From Dorea sp. D27 (GTDB lineage: Bacteria; Bacillota; Clostridia; Lachnospirales; Lachnospiraceae): a stretch of DNA of 64,000 bases. Numbering within the stretch: position 1 is the stretch's first letter; each line of letters starts with the position of its first letter. Below are positions 51,459 through 60,771 of the stretch, in pieces. The notes beneath the pieces are model-generated. The model was not told where the DNA came from and did no database searches. It was given only the letters and a program-made list of their open reading frames with translations. The position numbers were made by a program, and so were the translations under genes. The DNA is taken from assembly GCF_001185345.1 (NCBI RefSeq), contig NZ_KQ236743.1, forward strand, positions 1,015,001-1,079,000. The letters run 5' to 3'.

Positions 51459-54104
51459 TTACCACCTGTTTTTCAGTTTGTTCTGCAGCTGATACAGCGT
51501 ATTCAGCGCATCAATCGGGGTCAGGTTGCTCACATCCAGATTCTTTATCTCATCAATCACGTCATCGTCTTTTACCGTATCGAACAGCGACATCTGAGCC
51601 AGGTCGACCTCGTCATACTTCTTGGTCTTAATCTTAGCCTCATGGCCGTTTACCGCGATATCCTTTACCCGGGCGGTAATGTCCGCATGGCTCAGTTCTT
51701 CCACGATCTCTTTCGCCCGCTCGATGACCGTATCCGGCACGCCTGCCAGCTTGGCCACCTGTATGCCATAGCTTTTGTCCGCCCCGCCTTTTACAATCTT
51801 GCGCAGAAATACGATATCGTCGCCTTTCTCCTTGACCGCGATGCAGTAATTATTCACATTGTCGATCTTGCCCTCCAGCTCGGTCAGCTCGTGATAGTGG
51901 GTTGCAAACAACGTCTTGGCACCGAGCAGCCTGCTGTTGCTGATATGTTCAATCACGGCCCAGGCGATGCTCAGCCCGTCAAAGGTACTCGTACCCCGCC
52001 CGATTTCATCCAGTATGAGGAGGCTTTTGCCTGTGGCATTCCTAAGTATATTGGCAACCTCCGTCATCTCAACCATAAATGTACTCTGTCCGGAAGCCAG
52101 GTCATCAGAGGCTCCCACCCTTGTGAATATTCTGTCTACAAGCCCTATGTCCGCAGAAGACGCCGGTACGAAGGAGCCAATCTGTGACAGGAGCACGATG
52201 AGTGCTGTCTGCCTCATATATGTGGATTTTCCGGCCATATTCGGCCCAGTGATGACAGATATGCGGTTCTTCCTGTCGTTCAGGAACGTGTCATTGGCGA
52301 TAAACATGTCATTCGGAATCATCTTTTCTACGACGGGATGCCTTCCATCCTTGATGTCGATGACTCCCTTTTCGTTCATCTTGGGGCGCACGTAATTATT
52401 ACGTTCCGCCACAAGCGCAAGGGAGGTAAAGACATCAATCTGTGCCACCGCCTTGGCGGTCGTTTGGATACGCTCGATCTCTCCGGCAATCGTGTCCCGC
52501 ACCTCGCAGTACAGCTCATACTCCAGCGCATACAGCTTGTCTTCTGCTCCCAGTATCGTATCCTCCAGCTCTTTCAGCTCAGGGATGATATAACGCTCTG
52601 CATTGGCCAGCGTCTGTTTCCTCGTATAATAATCCGGGACGAGATTCTTGAACGAATTTGTTACTTCCAGATAATAGCCGAACACTTTATTGAAACGGAT
52701 CCTCAGATTCTTGATACCCGTCTTCTCCCGCTCCTGTTCTTCCAGCTTCGCAAGCCACTCCTTTCCATCCGACTTCGCAGCCCGGAGCCGATCCACTTCC
52801 TCGTTGTAGCCTTCCCGTATGATATTGCCTTCTTTCATGGCCAGAGGAGGCTCGTCCTGGATGGCATCCGTGATAAGCCGGCACAAATCCCCGAGCGTGT
52901 CCAGATTGTCAAAAAGCTCCCTCAGAAGCGGACTGTTCATATCGCCCATTATGCACCGGATATGAGGCAGCATGGACAGAGAGCTTCTGAATGCGGTCAG
53001 ATCCCTCGGATTGGCGGACTTGTATGTAATCTTGCAGACGAGTCGTTCCAGATCGTAGACAGGACTCAGGTATTCCCTGATCTCTTCTCTCGCTATTGCT
53101 CCTGCCTTGAATTCTTCCACCGCGTCAAGACGCCGTTCTACCGCTTCTTTGTCAATGAGAGGCTGTTCGATATATTTGCGAAGTGTCCTCGCCCCCATCG
53201 CCGTCTTCGTCTTGTCGAGCACCCAGAGAAGCGAGCCTCTCTTCTGCTTTTCACGCAGCGTCTCACAAAGCTCCAGGTTCCTCCTCGTGGAACTGTCCAG
53301 CATCATATATTTACCAGCCGCATATCCGGTAAGCTTTGTCAGATGGGCCAGGTCTGTCTTCTGCGTCTCTTTCAGATATGTAAGTAGGGCTCCCGCCCCG
53401 ATGACACCGCAGTCATAGTCCCCCAGTCCGAGGCCTTCCAGAGAATTCACCCTGAAGTGCTCTTTCAGCGTCCGCTGACAGAGTGCGTCGTCAAAATACC
53501 AGGCGTCCAGCGCATATATCGTAATCCCGAGACGTTCCTTCAGCACCTCCATATCCATGCCGCTCATATAAAAAGCCTCATTGCATATGAGCTCTGAGGG
53601 CATGAATTTATAAATCTCATCAAACAGTTTTCCACTTGTTTCAAGTTCTGTCACAAAGTAGTCCCCGGTCGTGACATCTGCCACCGACAGACCGTAACGG
53701 TCCGCGATATATACCACACACATGATGTAATTATTCTTTGTCTCATCGAGTGCCTGTGTATCCAGGTTCGTCCCAGGTGTGACGATACGGACCACCTCCC
53801 GCTTGACGAGACCTTTTGCCGTCGCCGGGTCCTCCATCTGCTCGCAGATTGCTACCTTATAGCCTTTGGACACGAGCCGGTTCAGATAGCCGTCCACGGC
53901 ATGGTAAGGGATGCCGCACATAGGCGCCCGTTCGTCAAGCCCGCAGTTCTTCCCTGTCAGAGTTATTTCCAGCTCTTTCGATGCAGTGAGTGCATCATCA
54001 AAAAACATCTCATAAAAATCGCCTAATCTATAAAATAAGATACAGTCAGGATACTCTTTTTTCGTATCTACATACTGCTGCATCATCGGGGTAAGTTCAG
54101 CCAC
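51459..54104 (-). CDS. mutS: MutS, DNA mismatch recognition protein
   Basis: MutS finds mispaired bases and recruits MutL. The 881-residue protein has the N-terminal mismatch-binding motif in ILFYRLGDFYEMFFDDA (Phe-x-Glu). The Walker A is GPNMAGKSTYMRQ and later elements are DEIGRGTSTFDGLSIAWAV and TLFATHYHEL. The GTG start follows GAGGAG. It is the first gene of the operon with mutL, miaA and others. Confidence 0.97.
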   Translation of the reverse strand: MAELTPMMQQYVDTKKEYPDCILFYRLGDFYEMFFDDALTASKELEITLTGKNCGLDERAPMCGIPYHAVDGYLNRLVSKGYKVAICEQMEDPATAKGLVKREVVRIVTPGTNLDTQALDETKNNYIMCVVYIADRYGLSVADVTTGDYFVTELETSGKLFDEIYKFMPSELICNEAFYMSGMDMEVLKERLGITIYALDAWYFDDALCQRTLKEHFRVNSLEGLGLGDYDCGVIGAGALLTYLKETQKTDLAHLTKLTGYAAGKYMMLDSSTRRNLELCETLREKQKRGSLLWVLDKTKTAMGARTLRKYIEQPLIDKEAVERRLDAVEEFKAGAIAREEIREYLSPVYDLERLVCKITYKSANPRDLTAFRSSLSMLPHIRCIMGDMNSPLLRELFDNLDTLGDLCRLITDAIQDEPPLAMKEGNIIREGYNEEVDRLRAAKSDGKEWLAKLEEQEREKTGIKNLRIRFNKVFGYYLEVTNSFKNLVPDYYTRKQTLANAERYIIPELKELEDTILGAEDKLYALEYELYCEVRDTIAGEIERIQTTAKAVAQIDVFTSLALVAERNNYVRPKMNEKGVIDIKDGRHPVVEKMIPNDMFIANDTFLNDRKNRISVITGPNMAGKSTYMRQTALIVLLSQIGSFVPASSADIGLVDRIFTRVGASDDLASGQSTFMVEMTEVANILRNATGKSLLILDEIGRGTSTFDGLSIAWAVIEHISNSRLLGAKTLFATHYHELTELEGKIDNVNNYCIAVKEKGDDIVFLRKIVKGGADKSYGIQVAKLAGVPDTVIERAKEIVEELSHADITARVKDIAVNGHEAKIKTKKYDEVDLAQMSLFDTVKDDDVIDEIKNLDVSNLTPIDALNTLYQLQNKLKNRW

Positions 54105-54183
54105 GCTTTTCTCCTCTTTTGTCTAATTTTTTACATTTTATTATATCATTAATCTCTAAAATATAAAAGACTTAAAATTCTCA

Positions 54184-54600
54184 TCACAATACATGGAAAT
54201 GTGGTTTTGGTTCATCGTACAGCCAGTATGACAAGTAGCCGCTCAATAGGATGCCTATGACGCACAGCCCCGAAAACAAGACTACGAAGGGCAGACAGAT
54301 CTGCCCGAACAGGTGGAACGGCTGGTTCGTATAGTCCCACACGCCAAGGCCCAGCCACTTGTTGACCACAATGCCGGTTATAAACTCCATTGATGTCACA
54401 AAAACAATGCATCTCATGAGCTGCCTCCAGAGGGGATCCTCCCAGTTGACCGCCTTGCCCTGTATCTCAAAGAAGAGAAGGCAGATACCGCCGAGCAGGA
54501 ACATGCTCCAGTGTGAAAAACCGCGGAAAACTACTTCTAATGTATAATAAATACAGCCTCCTAAGCTGATAAAAAACAGATACTCACTTATTTTCTTCAT
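54184..54600 (-). CDS. putative ABC transporter permease-like membrane protein (CmpB family)
   Basis: This 138-residue protein has four membrane segments (about 7-24, 30-46, 65-85 and 100-125) and the family-like core GGCIYYTLEVVFRGFSHWSMF and GLGVWDYTNQPFHLFGQICLPF. It is like the CmpB-type family, named ABC permease but unproven. The ATG lies 3 bases after the T-run of a terminator-like hairpin whose stem holds the only ribosome site (GAGGG). Confidence 0.7.
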   Translation of the reverse strand: MKKISEYLFFISLGGCIYYTLEVVFRGFSHWSMFLLGGICLLFFEIQGKAVNWEDPLWRQLMRCIVFVTSMEFITGIVVNKWLGLGVWDYTNQPFHLFGQICLPFVVLFSGLCVIGILLSGYLSYWLYDEPKPHFHVL

Positions 54601-54603
54601 GTA

Positions 54604-54647
54604 AAAACGCCCTCACTATATGTTCTTACTTATAGTTTGAGCGTTTT
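54604..54647 (-). terminator. terminator of miaB that also contains the next gene's ribosome site
   Basis: On the minus strand AAAACG, CTCA and CTATA pair with their complements (two small bulges) and are followed by TTTTTACATG. The last three bases are the start codon of the CmpB-like gene. The GAGGG in the right arm would be hidden when the stem forms. Confidence 0.65.
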
Positions 54648-54689
54648 GGCTTATAATATGGGTGGTATTTATTTCTTAACAGCCATGCG

Positions 54690-56138
54690 TCACCGGCCGG
54701 CCTCCAGACTGCCGATATAGTAGAAGCCCCGGCATTCGTCAAGCCTTACGTCTGCATATGTACCTATCATATCTTCCGTACCCGGGAAATGCACGAGCAG
54801 ATTATTGCTCAGCCTTCCTGTCACGAGCGAGCTGTCGTGTTCACTTACAGATTCTACCAGTGCCCGCTGTATGCTCCCTTCATGCACCGCGCATACTTCG
54901 CGGGCAATATTCTGGACTTCACAAAGAAGCCGGTCAAACCGGTCCTTCACGACATCCTCCCGTACCTGTTCTTCCATAGCAGCAGCAGGGGTGCCTGAAC
55001 GTTTTGAATAGAGGAAGGTGAACGCGCTGTCATATCGAACCTTGCGCACGACATCCAAAGTCTCCTGAAAATCCTCCTCGGTCTCGCCGGGAAAACCGAC
55101 AATGATATCTGTCGTAAGAGAGAGGTCCGGCACTGCCGCCCTGATCTTTCTGACCAGCTCCAGATACTGTTCCTTCGTATAATGCCGGTTCATCTTTTTT
55201 AGTATGTCTGTGCTTCCGGACTGTACGGGGAGATGCAGATGCCTGCATATCTTGCGTGATCTGCCCATCACTTCAATCAGCTCGTCAGACAGATCCTTTG
55301 GATGTGACGTCATGAACCTTATGCGCTCCAGTCCTTCTATCTTTTCAATTTCCTCGAGAAGTGCCGCAAAAGTAATTGGCGTATCGAGCGTCTTCCCGTA
55401 TGAGTTTACATTTTGTCCAAGAAGCATAACTTCTGTCACTCCGTCTGCCACAAGCTGTTCGATTTCCCGTATAATAGCTTCCGGTGCACGGCTCCGCTCT
55501 CTCCCGCGTACATATGGCACGATACAGTAGCTGCAGAAATTATTGCAGCCGAACATGATATTGACACCCGATTTAAAGGCATATTTCCTTTCGTTCGGCA
55601 GGTCTTCCACAATCTTATCCGTATCTTTCCATATATCAATCACCATACCGCCCGACTCTAGACGTGAGACAATCAGCTCTGCAAACTTATATATATTGTG
55701 CGTACCGAATATGAGATCCACGAAGCGGTAGCTCTTCTTCAGCTTTTCCACCACCTCAGGTTCCTGCATCATACATCCGCACAACCCTATCATCATATGG
55801 GGATTCTTCCGCTTCAGCGGCTTCAGCTGTCCAAGCCTGCCATACACTCTCGTATTTGCATTTTCCCGGACCGTACATGTGTTATAAATGACAAAATCCG
55901 CCTTGTCCTCCTCTGCCTCTTCATAACCGATACGCTCCAGTATCCCCCTCAGCTTTTCAGAGTCGCGGGCATTCATCTGGCAGCCGAAGGTCGTCACACA
56001 AAAAGTAAGCGCCCGTCCAATCTCCTCCGATTTAGCCGCCACATGCCGCCTGGCCTTTTCTATGTAATAATACTGCCTCTCCGGTTCGGTGACCGGTATC
56101 TCACTAGACAAACTGATGTCTGGATTCATCGTACTCAT
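54690..56138 (-). CDS. miaB: MiaB, tRNA-2-methylthio-N6-dimethylallyladenosine synthase
   Basis: This 482-residue radical SAM methylthiotransferase has an N-terminal UPF0004 domain with three cluster cysteines (VTTFGCQMNARDSE, TCTVRENA, GLCGCMMQ). The radical SAM motif is FGCNNFCSYCIVPYVRGRE, and a C-terminal TRAM domain follows. It acts on the product of MiaA. The ATG at 56138 has AAAGGA 7 bases upstream and lies inside the 3' end of the DUF4250 gene. Confidence 0.96.
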   Translation of the reverse strand: MSTMNPDISLSSEIPVTEPERQYYYIEKARRHVAAKSEEIGRALTFCVTTFGCQMNARDSEKLRGILERIGYEEAEEDKADFVIYNTCTVRENANTRVYGRLGQLKPLKRKNPHMMIGLCGCMMQEPEVVEKLKKSYRFVDLIFGTHNIYKFAELIVSRLESGGMVIDIWKDTDKIVEDLPNERKYAFKSGVNIMFGCNNFCSYCIVPYVRGRERSRAPEAIIREIEQLVADGVTEVMLLGQNVNSYGKTLDTPITFAALLEEIEKIEGLERIRFMTSHPKDLSDELIEVMGRSRKICRHLHLPVQSGSTDILKKMNRHYTKEQYLELVRKIRAAVPDLSLTTDIIVGFPGETEEDFQETLDVVRKVRYDSAFTFLYSKRSGTPAAAMEEQVREDVVKDRFDRLLCEVQNIAREVCAVHEGSIQRALVESVSEHDSSLVTGRLSNNLLVHFPGTEDMIGTYADVRLDECRGFYYIGSLEAGR

Positions 56139-56286
56139 AATCGATTCCTTTCAATGTATCTACAATCTTATTTTTATCTACCTGCATATCCTCACACAGC
56201 GCGTCAAGCGTGTGGTAATAGTCTCTTATCTTCGTGTTTACCACGCTCAAAAGCAGCATGGGGTCTTTCGGCAGTCCAAACTGCAT
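56104..56286 (-). CDS. DUF4250 small protein
   Basis: This 60-residue soluble protein (LPKDPMLLLSVVNTKIRD, then DALCEDMQVDKNKIVDTL) matches the DUF4250 family. It is common beside miaB in Clostridia and has no known function. It overlaps miaB by 35 bases. Confidence 0.78.
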   Translation of the reverse strand: MQFGLPKDPMLLLSVVNTKIRDYYHTLDALCEDMQVDKNKIVDTLKGIDYEYDESRHQFV

Positions 56287-56307
56287 TCCTATCCATCCTT
56301 TCCGCCG

Positions 56308-56862
56308 CTATATAGTTCTTGTCTCTGTTATGATAAGCTGCGGTCTGACATCCTCTTCTTCCTGAGGCACTTCCTCTACAATCTGGATATCAAATGCAGC
56401 CGCAATCGTATGGAGCCCCGGATGCTTTCTCAGATACCGGTCATAGTATCCCTTTCCATAGCCAATCCGGCCGCGTCTGGCATCGAAGGCCACGCCCGGC
56501 ATGATTACCAGCCCGTCCTTGCCGTCAGCCGCCGCCCCTATGGCTGGTTCCAGAACGCCGAAGCACCCTCTGGACAACTCATCAAAAGAATGGATTTCAT
56601 AGAAATCCATCTCCACCTCCTCGGCCTTTGGTACCCATACTGTCTTTCCAAGCCGCCACGCCTCTTCCATCAGCGGTCTTGTACCGGCCTCTTTCCTGCA
56701 GTCGACATAGCAGTAGATATCTGTGGCCTCACGAAACCACACATGAGAGATGATCTCCCTTGTGATTGCTTCTGTGCCGTTCTGCCATTCCACCGGGCTG
56801 ATTTCCAGCCTTTTTTTTAGAATTAACTTTCTAATTTCCTCTTTTTCCGCCAAATTTCTCAC
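56308..56862 (-). CDS. 5-formyltetrahydrofolate cyclo-ligase
   Basis: This 184-residue enzyme turns 5-formyl-THF into 5,10-methenyl-THF with ATP. It has the N-terminal KLILKKRLEISPVEW, the glycine-rich VMPGVAFDARRGRIGYGKGYYDRYL and folate-binding segments. The ATG is within the 3' end of the DUF896 gene. Confidence 0.92.
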   Translation of the reverse strand: MRNLAEKEEIRKLILKKRLEISPVEWQNGTEAITREIISHVWFREATDIYCYVDCRKEAGTRPLMEEAWRLGKTVWVPKAEEVEMDFYEIHSFDELSRGCFGVLEPAIGAAADGKDGLVIMPGVAFDARRGRIGYGKGYYDRYLRKHPGLHTIAAAFDIQIVEEVPQEEEDVRPQLIITETRTI

Positions 56863-57052
56863 CTAAATCCGTTATCGTACCGTCTGTCTCTTCTATTGAA
56901 ATCTGATTCAGCTGGCTGCGCAGGTTCTGCTTGAAAGCATCCACATACTCTCTTCTCAAAACCTGCTGTTCTTTCCGCTCAGCATCTGTAAGCCCTTCTG
57001 CTTTGGACTTGTGATATAATTCATTTATTCTCGCTATCTTCTTACCGTCCAT
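56831..57052 (-). CDS. DUF896 (YnzC-like) protein
   Basis: This 73-residue, helical, charged protein has the family pattern KKIARINELYHKSKAEGLT and EKEEQKVLRxEY-like ERKEQQVLRREYVDAF. In Bacillus ynzC is near lexA and yneA; here it is not. The ATG at 57052 has AGGAAGGA upstream; the frame runs 24 codons further without a site. Confidence 0.88.
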   Translation of the reverse strand: MDGKKIARINELYHKSKAEGLTDAERKEQQVLRREYVDAFKQNLRSQLNQISIEETDGTITDLGEKFGGKRGN

Positions 57053-57142
57053 TTTTCTTTTGTCCTTCCTGAAATCATCGAAATTACGGTATTCATAATA
57101 CACTATAAAAGGATGAAAGTCCACTTCTTATTATGAACTTAT

Positions 57143-57526
57143 CTAACTCGAATAATTTTCCAGAAAGCCGTACAGCGTTCCTGTATCTTCTATATATTTG
57201 CCGTTGCGTATCTCCTCGCGCACGGCTGCCGGAAGTTCATCATACCGGATATCCGTGTACTCATAAGGTGTCTTCTTGTCACTCAGATAGACGACGATAT
57301 ATCCATTGACTTCCATAAGGTAATAGCAGTCCTCTTTCAAAGCTGACCCTTCCGTCCTCACCGACGGTTCCGTCTTGGCCTTGGCAGTCTCCTGCTCTTT
57401 TTCTATCTTTGTCTCCGCCTCCGCCCGTTCTTTTGCTTTCTGGTAACTCAACTGGTATGCGCTGGATACCGCAAGTACCGTTATGATTGCAGCCGCAAAA
57501 AAGCCAATACCATACTTATTTTTCAT
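57143..57526 (-). CDS. BofC-like C-terminal domain protein, probable sporulation membrane protein
   Basis: This protein has 127 residues from the ATG at 57526 (AAAGGAG upstream). One N-terminal helix (about 6-22) is followed by a charged linker and a domain (YYLMEVNGYIVVYLSDKK, YEYTDIRYDELPAAVREEI) that resembles the C-terminal domain of BofC. BofC is made in the forespore and restrains SpoIVB-driven sigma-K activation in Bacillus. A sigma-G-like promoter lies upstream. The match is to the domain, not the full protein. Confidence 0.65.
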   Translation of the reverse strand: MKNKYGIGFFAAAIITVLAVSSAYQLSYQKAKERAEAETKIEKEQETAKAKTEPSVRTEGSALKEDCYYLMEVNGYIVVYLSDKKTPYEYTDIRYDELPAAVREEIRNGKYIEDTGTLYGFLENYSS

Positions 57527-57548
57527 AAGGACAACTCCTTTTTTAGTA

Positions 57549-57578
57549 CAGTATTGGCTGTTTTTCAATTATTTATAC
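57549..57578 (-). promoter_or_regulatory. candidate sigma-G promoter of the BofC-like gene
   Basis: On the minus strand GTATA (57578-57574), 18 bases, then AATACTG (57555-57549). It matches GHATR fully and CATWMTA at 5 of 7. Confidence 0.45.
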
Positions 57579-57596
57579 AAAACTGCTGATTTTCTG

Positions 57597-59267
57597 TTAT
57601 CTGTACTCACCGCGGATCAGATGCAGTTTTCTGCATATCGACACGATAGTCGCCCCCTTCGGCATGCCGAGCATCTCCTCCTCTGTCAGGCCTCCAAGCA
57701 GGATAAGCGTGATGCCATACGTGACAAGTGCCGCCAGAAGCGCAAGTATCGTCGCCGCCTTGCTGCCGATAAAGAGTTCCACGACGAGATGCACTACAAC
57801 GGTTACCACGCCCATGACAGCCGCAGATATGGCGGGAATGATAAAGGTCTTCTTCTGCTCCTGTACATAGCCGATGCGGCTTCGCAGCGCATGTGAATTC
57901 AATATGCAGATTGCGCCGGAAAATACGATCTTGCTCAAAATGACTGCATATATGTTCCATTTGAAGATAACCATGAACAAGAACAGCGAGACCACATGGA
58001 TGCCAAGCGATATCGCCGCATTCTTGACCGGTGTCATCATATCGTCCAGGCCCTGGAGTACGGAATTCGTCACTGTGGACAGGCAGAAGAACACGACGGA
58101 GATGGCTCCAAGCTGCAGCATATAGGCAGACGTCGTATTGTCCGAACCATAGAACAGCAAGTCCAGTACCGGCTTGGCGAGCACGAGAAAACCAACCGCA
58201 CACGGGATTGCAATCATCATGTTGAACCGGGTTACCATGTTGATCTTGCTATGTATCTGCTTACGGCTGCCTGTCTGTGCAGTGGCGACAAGGCTCGGTA
58301 TAAGAGATGACGCAAAAGCGCTTGAGATAGATAAAGGCACGTTGATCAGTGTCGTATAATCTCCGGTAAGTATGCCGAGCAGTTTCGTATATACGATCTT
58401 CTTCTCTCCCTGGGCGGCCATAATATTGCTGAACATGGCACTGTCAACAAAATCGCAGATATTGTAGACGGTCGCGCTCAGTATGACCGGAGCGATAGTG
58501 ATTAACAGCACTTTATATATCCTGTTATATGATTCCTTGTGGCGGCTGCGGTCTCTGCGCATCTTCCTCCTGTAGACTTTCTTGTATGCCATGAAGATGA
58601 ACAGTACAAAAAGCAGCGCCGTCAGCGCCCCCGCCACGGTGCCTAGCGTACCTCCCGCCGCACTGTAGGCAGGACCGTATGAGTCATTTCCCCTCGTCTT
58701 GGCTATTCCTTTGCCTACACTGAACAGTACGTAAGCTCCTGTCACGGAGATGACCGCGTTCACTATCTGCTCGATGATCTGCGAGATGGCGGTAGGCACC
58801 ATGGAACCGATTCCCTGGAAGAACCCTCGCATGACACCCAGCACCGCTGCGATCAGTATGCACGGAGCCAGCACCCGCAGCGCATATACGCTCATATCGA
58901 TGGACATGATATTGTCCGCGATAAACCCTGCCCCGAAAAAGATGAGGAGGGCGACGAATCCGCCTGCCATGACGGCAAACATCAATGCGCCCCGGAACAC
59001 TTTATATGCATTTTTATATTCACCTACCGCGATACGGGCCGACACTAGCTTCGACACGGCCAGCGGCAGGCTGTAGGATGTCAGTGTAAGTGCCACGATA
59101 TAGATGGAAAAAGCCACCCCATAATAGCCCATCCCTTCCTGTCCCGCGATATTCCGCAGCGGAATACGATATATAACGCCAATTATCTTAGTAACCACCC
59201 CTGCAATGGCAAGAATAGATCCTTGTATAAGGAAATTGGCCTCTTTTTTTCTGCGTTTTTCAGCCAT
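57597..59267 (-). CDS. SpoVB/MurJ-like polysaccharide flippase
   Basis: This 556-residue protein has about 14 membrane segments of the MOP/MviN family, which flip lipid-linked precursors. The start NFLIQGSILAIAGVVTKIIGVIYRIP (in part) and LPLAVSKLVSARIAVGEYKNA match SpoVB. It may serve spore cortex synthesis or be the general MurJ/YtgP. It is 14 bases after ybeY and before the BofC-like gene. Confidence 0.87.
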   Translation of the reverse strand: MAEKRRKKEANFLIQGSILAIAGVVTKIIGVIYRIPLRNIAGQEGMGYYGVAFSIYIVALTLTSYSLPLAVSKLVSARIAVGEYKNAYKVFRGALMFAVMAGGFVALLIFFGAGFIADNIMSIDMSVYALRVLAPCILIAAVLGVMRGFFQGIGSMVPTAISQIIEQIVNAVISVTGAYVLFSVGKGIAKTRGNDSYGPAYSAAGGTLGTVAGALTALLFVLFIFMAYKKVYRRKMRRDRSRHKESYNRIYKVLLITIAPVILSATVYNICDFVDSAMFSNIMAAQGEKKIVYTKLLGILTGDYTTLINVPLSISSAFASSLIPSLVATAQTGSRKQIHSKINMVTRFNMMIAIPCAVGFLVLAKPVLDLLFYGSDNTTSAYMLQLGAISVVFFCLSTVTNSVLQGLDDMMTPVKNAAISLGIHVVSLFLFMVIFKWNIYAVILSKIVFSGAICILNSHALRSRIGYVQEQKKTFIIPAISAAVMGVVTVVVHLVVELFIGSKAATILALLAALVTYGITLILLGGLTEEEMLGMPKGATIVSICRKLHLIRGEYR

Positions 59268-59281
59268 ACTTCATGCTCCGT

Positions 59282-59776
59282 TTATCGTAATATGTTTAGT
59301 CTGTCCAAAATCTCTTTCTGTCTTGCTTCCATATCAAGGCGTTCTTCTTCCTCCATATGGTCATACCCAATTAAGTGTAACATAGAATGGGCGATTAAAA
59401 AAGCGTATTCTCTTTTGACAGAATGTCCAAACTCTTCTGCCTGGGATATCACCTTCTCTTTGGATATCACGATATCGCCAAGAACCAGTTCCCCGGACTC
59501 CGGATCGAAGCAGCCGTCCTGCTCATCCAGACAGCCAAAGTCTCCCGGATGTCCATATTCGGCCATCGGAAAGGAAAGCACGTCTGTCGGGCGGCCGATT
59601 CCCCGGAACTCCTCGTTCATCTCCTTCATATGTCCATTCGTGGTGAGCAGCACGTTCACCTGCGCCTCGTATGGGCAGCCTGTATATTCCAGCGTCTCTT
59701 CCGCCACCTCCCGTGCCAGATCCTCACACGGTATATCCAGCCGGGACTCCCCTTCTTCCTCAAAATAAAGCGTCAT
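59282..59776 (-). CDS. ybeY: YbeY, endoribonuclease for 16S rRNA maturation
   Basis: This 164-residue protein has the metal-binding HSMLHLIGYDHMEEEE (His-x3-His-x5-His) and INEEFRGIGRPTDVLSFP-like MNEEFRGIGRPTDVLSFPM. It matures 16S rRNA and aids ribosome quality control. It follows phoH by 5 bases, as in most bacteria; GAAGGAG precedes the ATG. Confidence 0.95.
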   Translation of the reverse strand: MTLYFEEEGESRLDIPCEDLAREVAEETLEYTGCPYEAQVNVLLTTNGHMKEMNEEFRGIGRPTDVLSFPMAEYGHPGDFGCLDEQDGCFDPESGELVLGDIVISKEKVISQAEEFGHSVKREYAFLIAHSMLHLIGYDHMEEEERLDMEARQKEILDRLNILR

Positions 59777-59781
59777 TTTGT

Positions 59782-60771
59782 TTATTTTCTCCTTCGGTCT
59801 TTTCCTTTTGCACGGCCTCTGTTCTCATAATCTTCATAAGCCTTGACAATCTTCTGTACGAGTGGGTGCCGCACCACGTCCCTGCTGCTCAGCTGGCAGA
59901 CGGTGATGTCCTCGATATGCTTCACGACAGAAACGGCCACGTCAAGCCCGGACATCTGCCCGGAAGGCAGATCCTTCTGCGTCGCGTCGCCGGTGACGAC
60001 TACTTTGGAACCGAACCCTATTCTCGTCAAAAACATCTTCATCTGCGCAGGAGTCGTGTTCTGCGCCTCGTCGAGTATGATAAAGGCATTGTCGAGCGTA
60101 CGGCCTCTCATATATGCAAGCGGGGCCACTTCAATCAGTCCTTTTTCGGAGTTCTTCAGAAAGCTTTCCGCGCCCATAATCTGATAGAGGGCATCATAAA
60201 GAGGCCTGAGATATGGGTCAATCTTGCTCTGCAGGTCTCCGGGCAGGAACCCGAGCTTCTCACCCGCCTCTATGGCCGGCCTTGTCAGTATTATCCTGCC
60301 CACCTCATTATTTTTAAATGCTGTAATCGCCATCGCCATGGCCAGATATGTCTTCCCTGTTCCTGCAGGGCCAAGACCGAACACAATCATCTTGCGCCGT
60401 ATGGCATCTACATATTTTTTCTGCCCAAGCGTCTTTGGACGGATGGGCTTTCCCTGCAGCGTATGGCAGATGAACTCCTTATCCATCTCCACGACGCTCT
60501 CCGCACTGTCCTCCATCACGAGGGACAGCGTATAATCCACATTCTGTTCCTGTATCGTATTGCCCCTCATAGAAAGGCCGACAAGCTGTTCCAGTACTTT
60601 CCTTGCCCGTTCTGTCTGCAGCGCTTCTCCAATTATCTTGACATTCCCGTCTCTTGCTATGAGTGTTACATGCAGCGTACGTTCAATTTTTTTGGCATAT
60701 GCATCGAACTGGCCGAATACATTCTGTTCATGCTCCGCCGGCATATCAATGACTGTCTCCATCATTCCCAT
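59782..60771 (-). CDS. phoH: PhoH family ATPase
   Basis: This 329-residue protein has a P-loop (FGLGPAGTGKTYLAMAMA), DEAQNTTPAQMKMFLTRIGFGSK and GDATQKDLPSGQ. PhoH proteins are ATPases linked to RNA metabolism and lie next to ybeY. The ATG overlaps the 3' end of yqfD by 26 bases. Confidence 0.94.
   Translation of the reverse strand: MGMMETVIDMPAEHEQNVFGQFDAYAKKIERTLHVTLIARDGNVKIIGEALQTERARKVLEQLVGLSMRGNTIQEQNVDYTLSLVMEDSAESVVEMDKEFICHTLQGKPIRPKTLGQKKYVDAIRRKMIVFGLGPAGTGKTYLAMAMAITAFKNNEVGRIILTRPAIEAGEKLGFLPGDLQSKIDPYLRPLYDALYQIMGAESFLKNSEKGLIEVAPLAYMRGRTLDNAFIILDEAQNTTPAQMKMFLTRIGFGSKVVVTGDATQKDLPSGQMSGLDVAVSVVKHIEDITVCQLSSRDVVRHPLVQKIVKAYEDYENRGRAKGKDRRRK

Noticed and set aside
52338..53387. 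349-codon plus-strand open frame opposite mutS
   Set aside because: Lies wholly inside mutS on the other strand; composition is that of reverse-complemented coding sequence.
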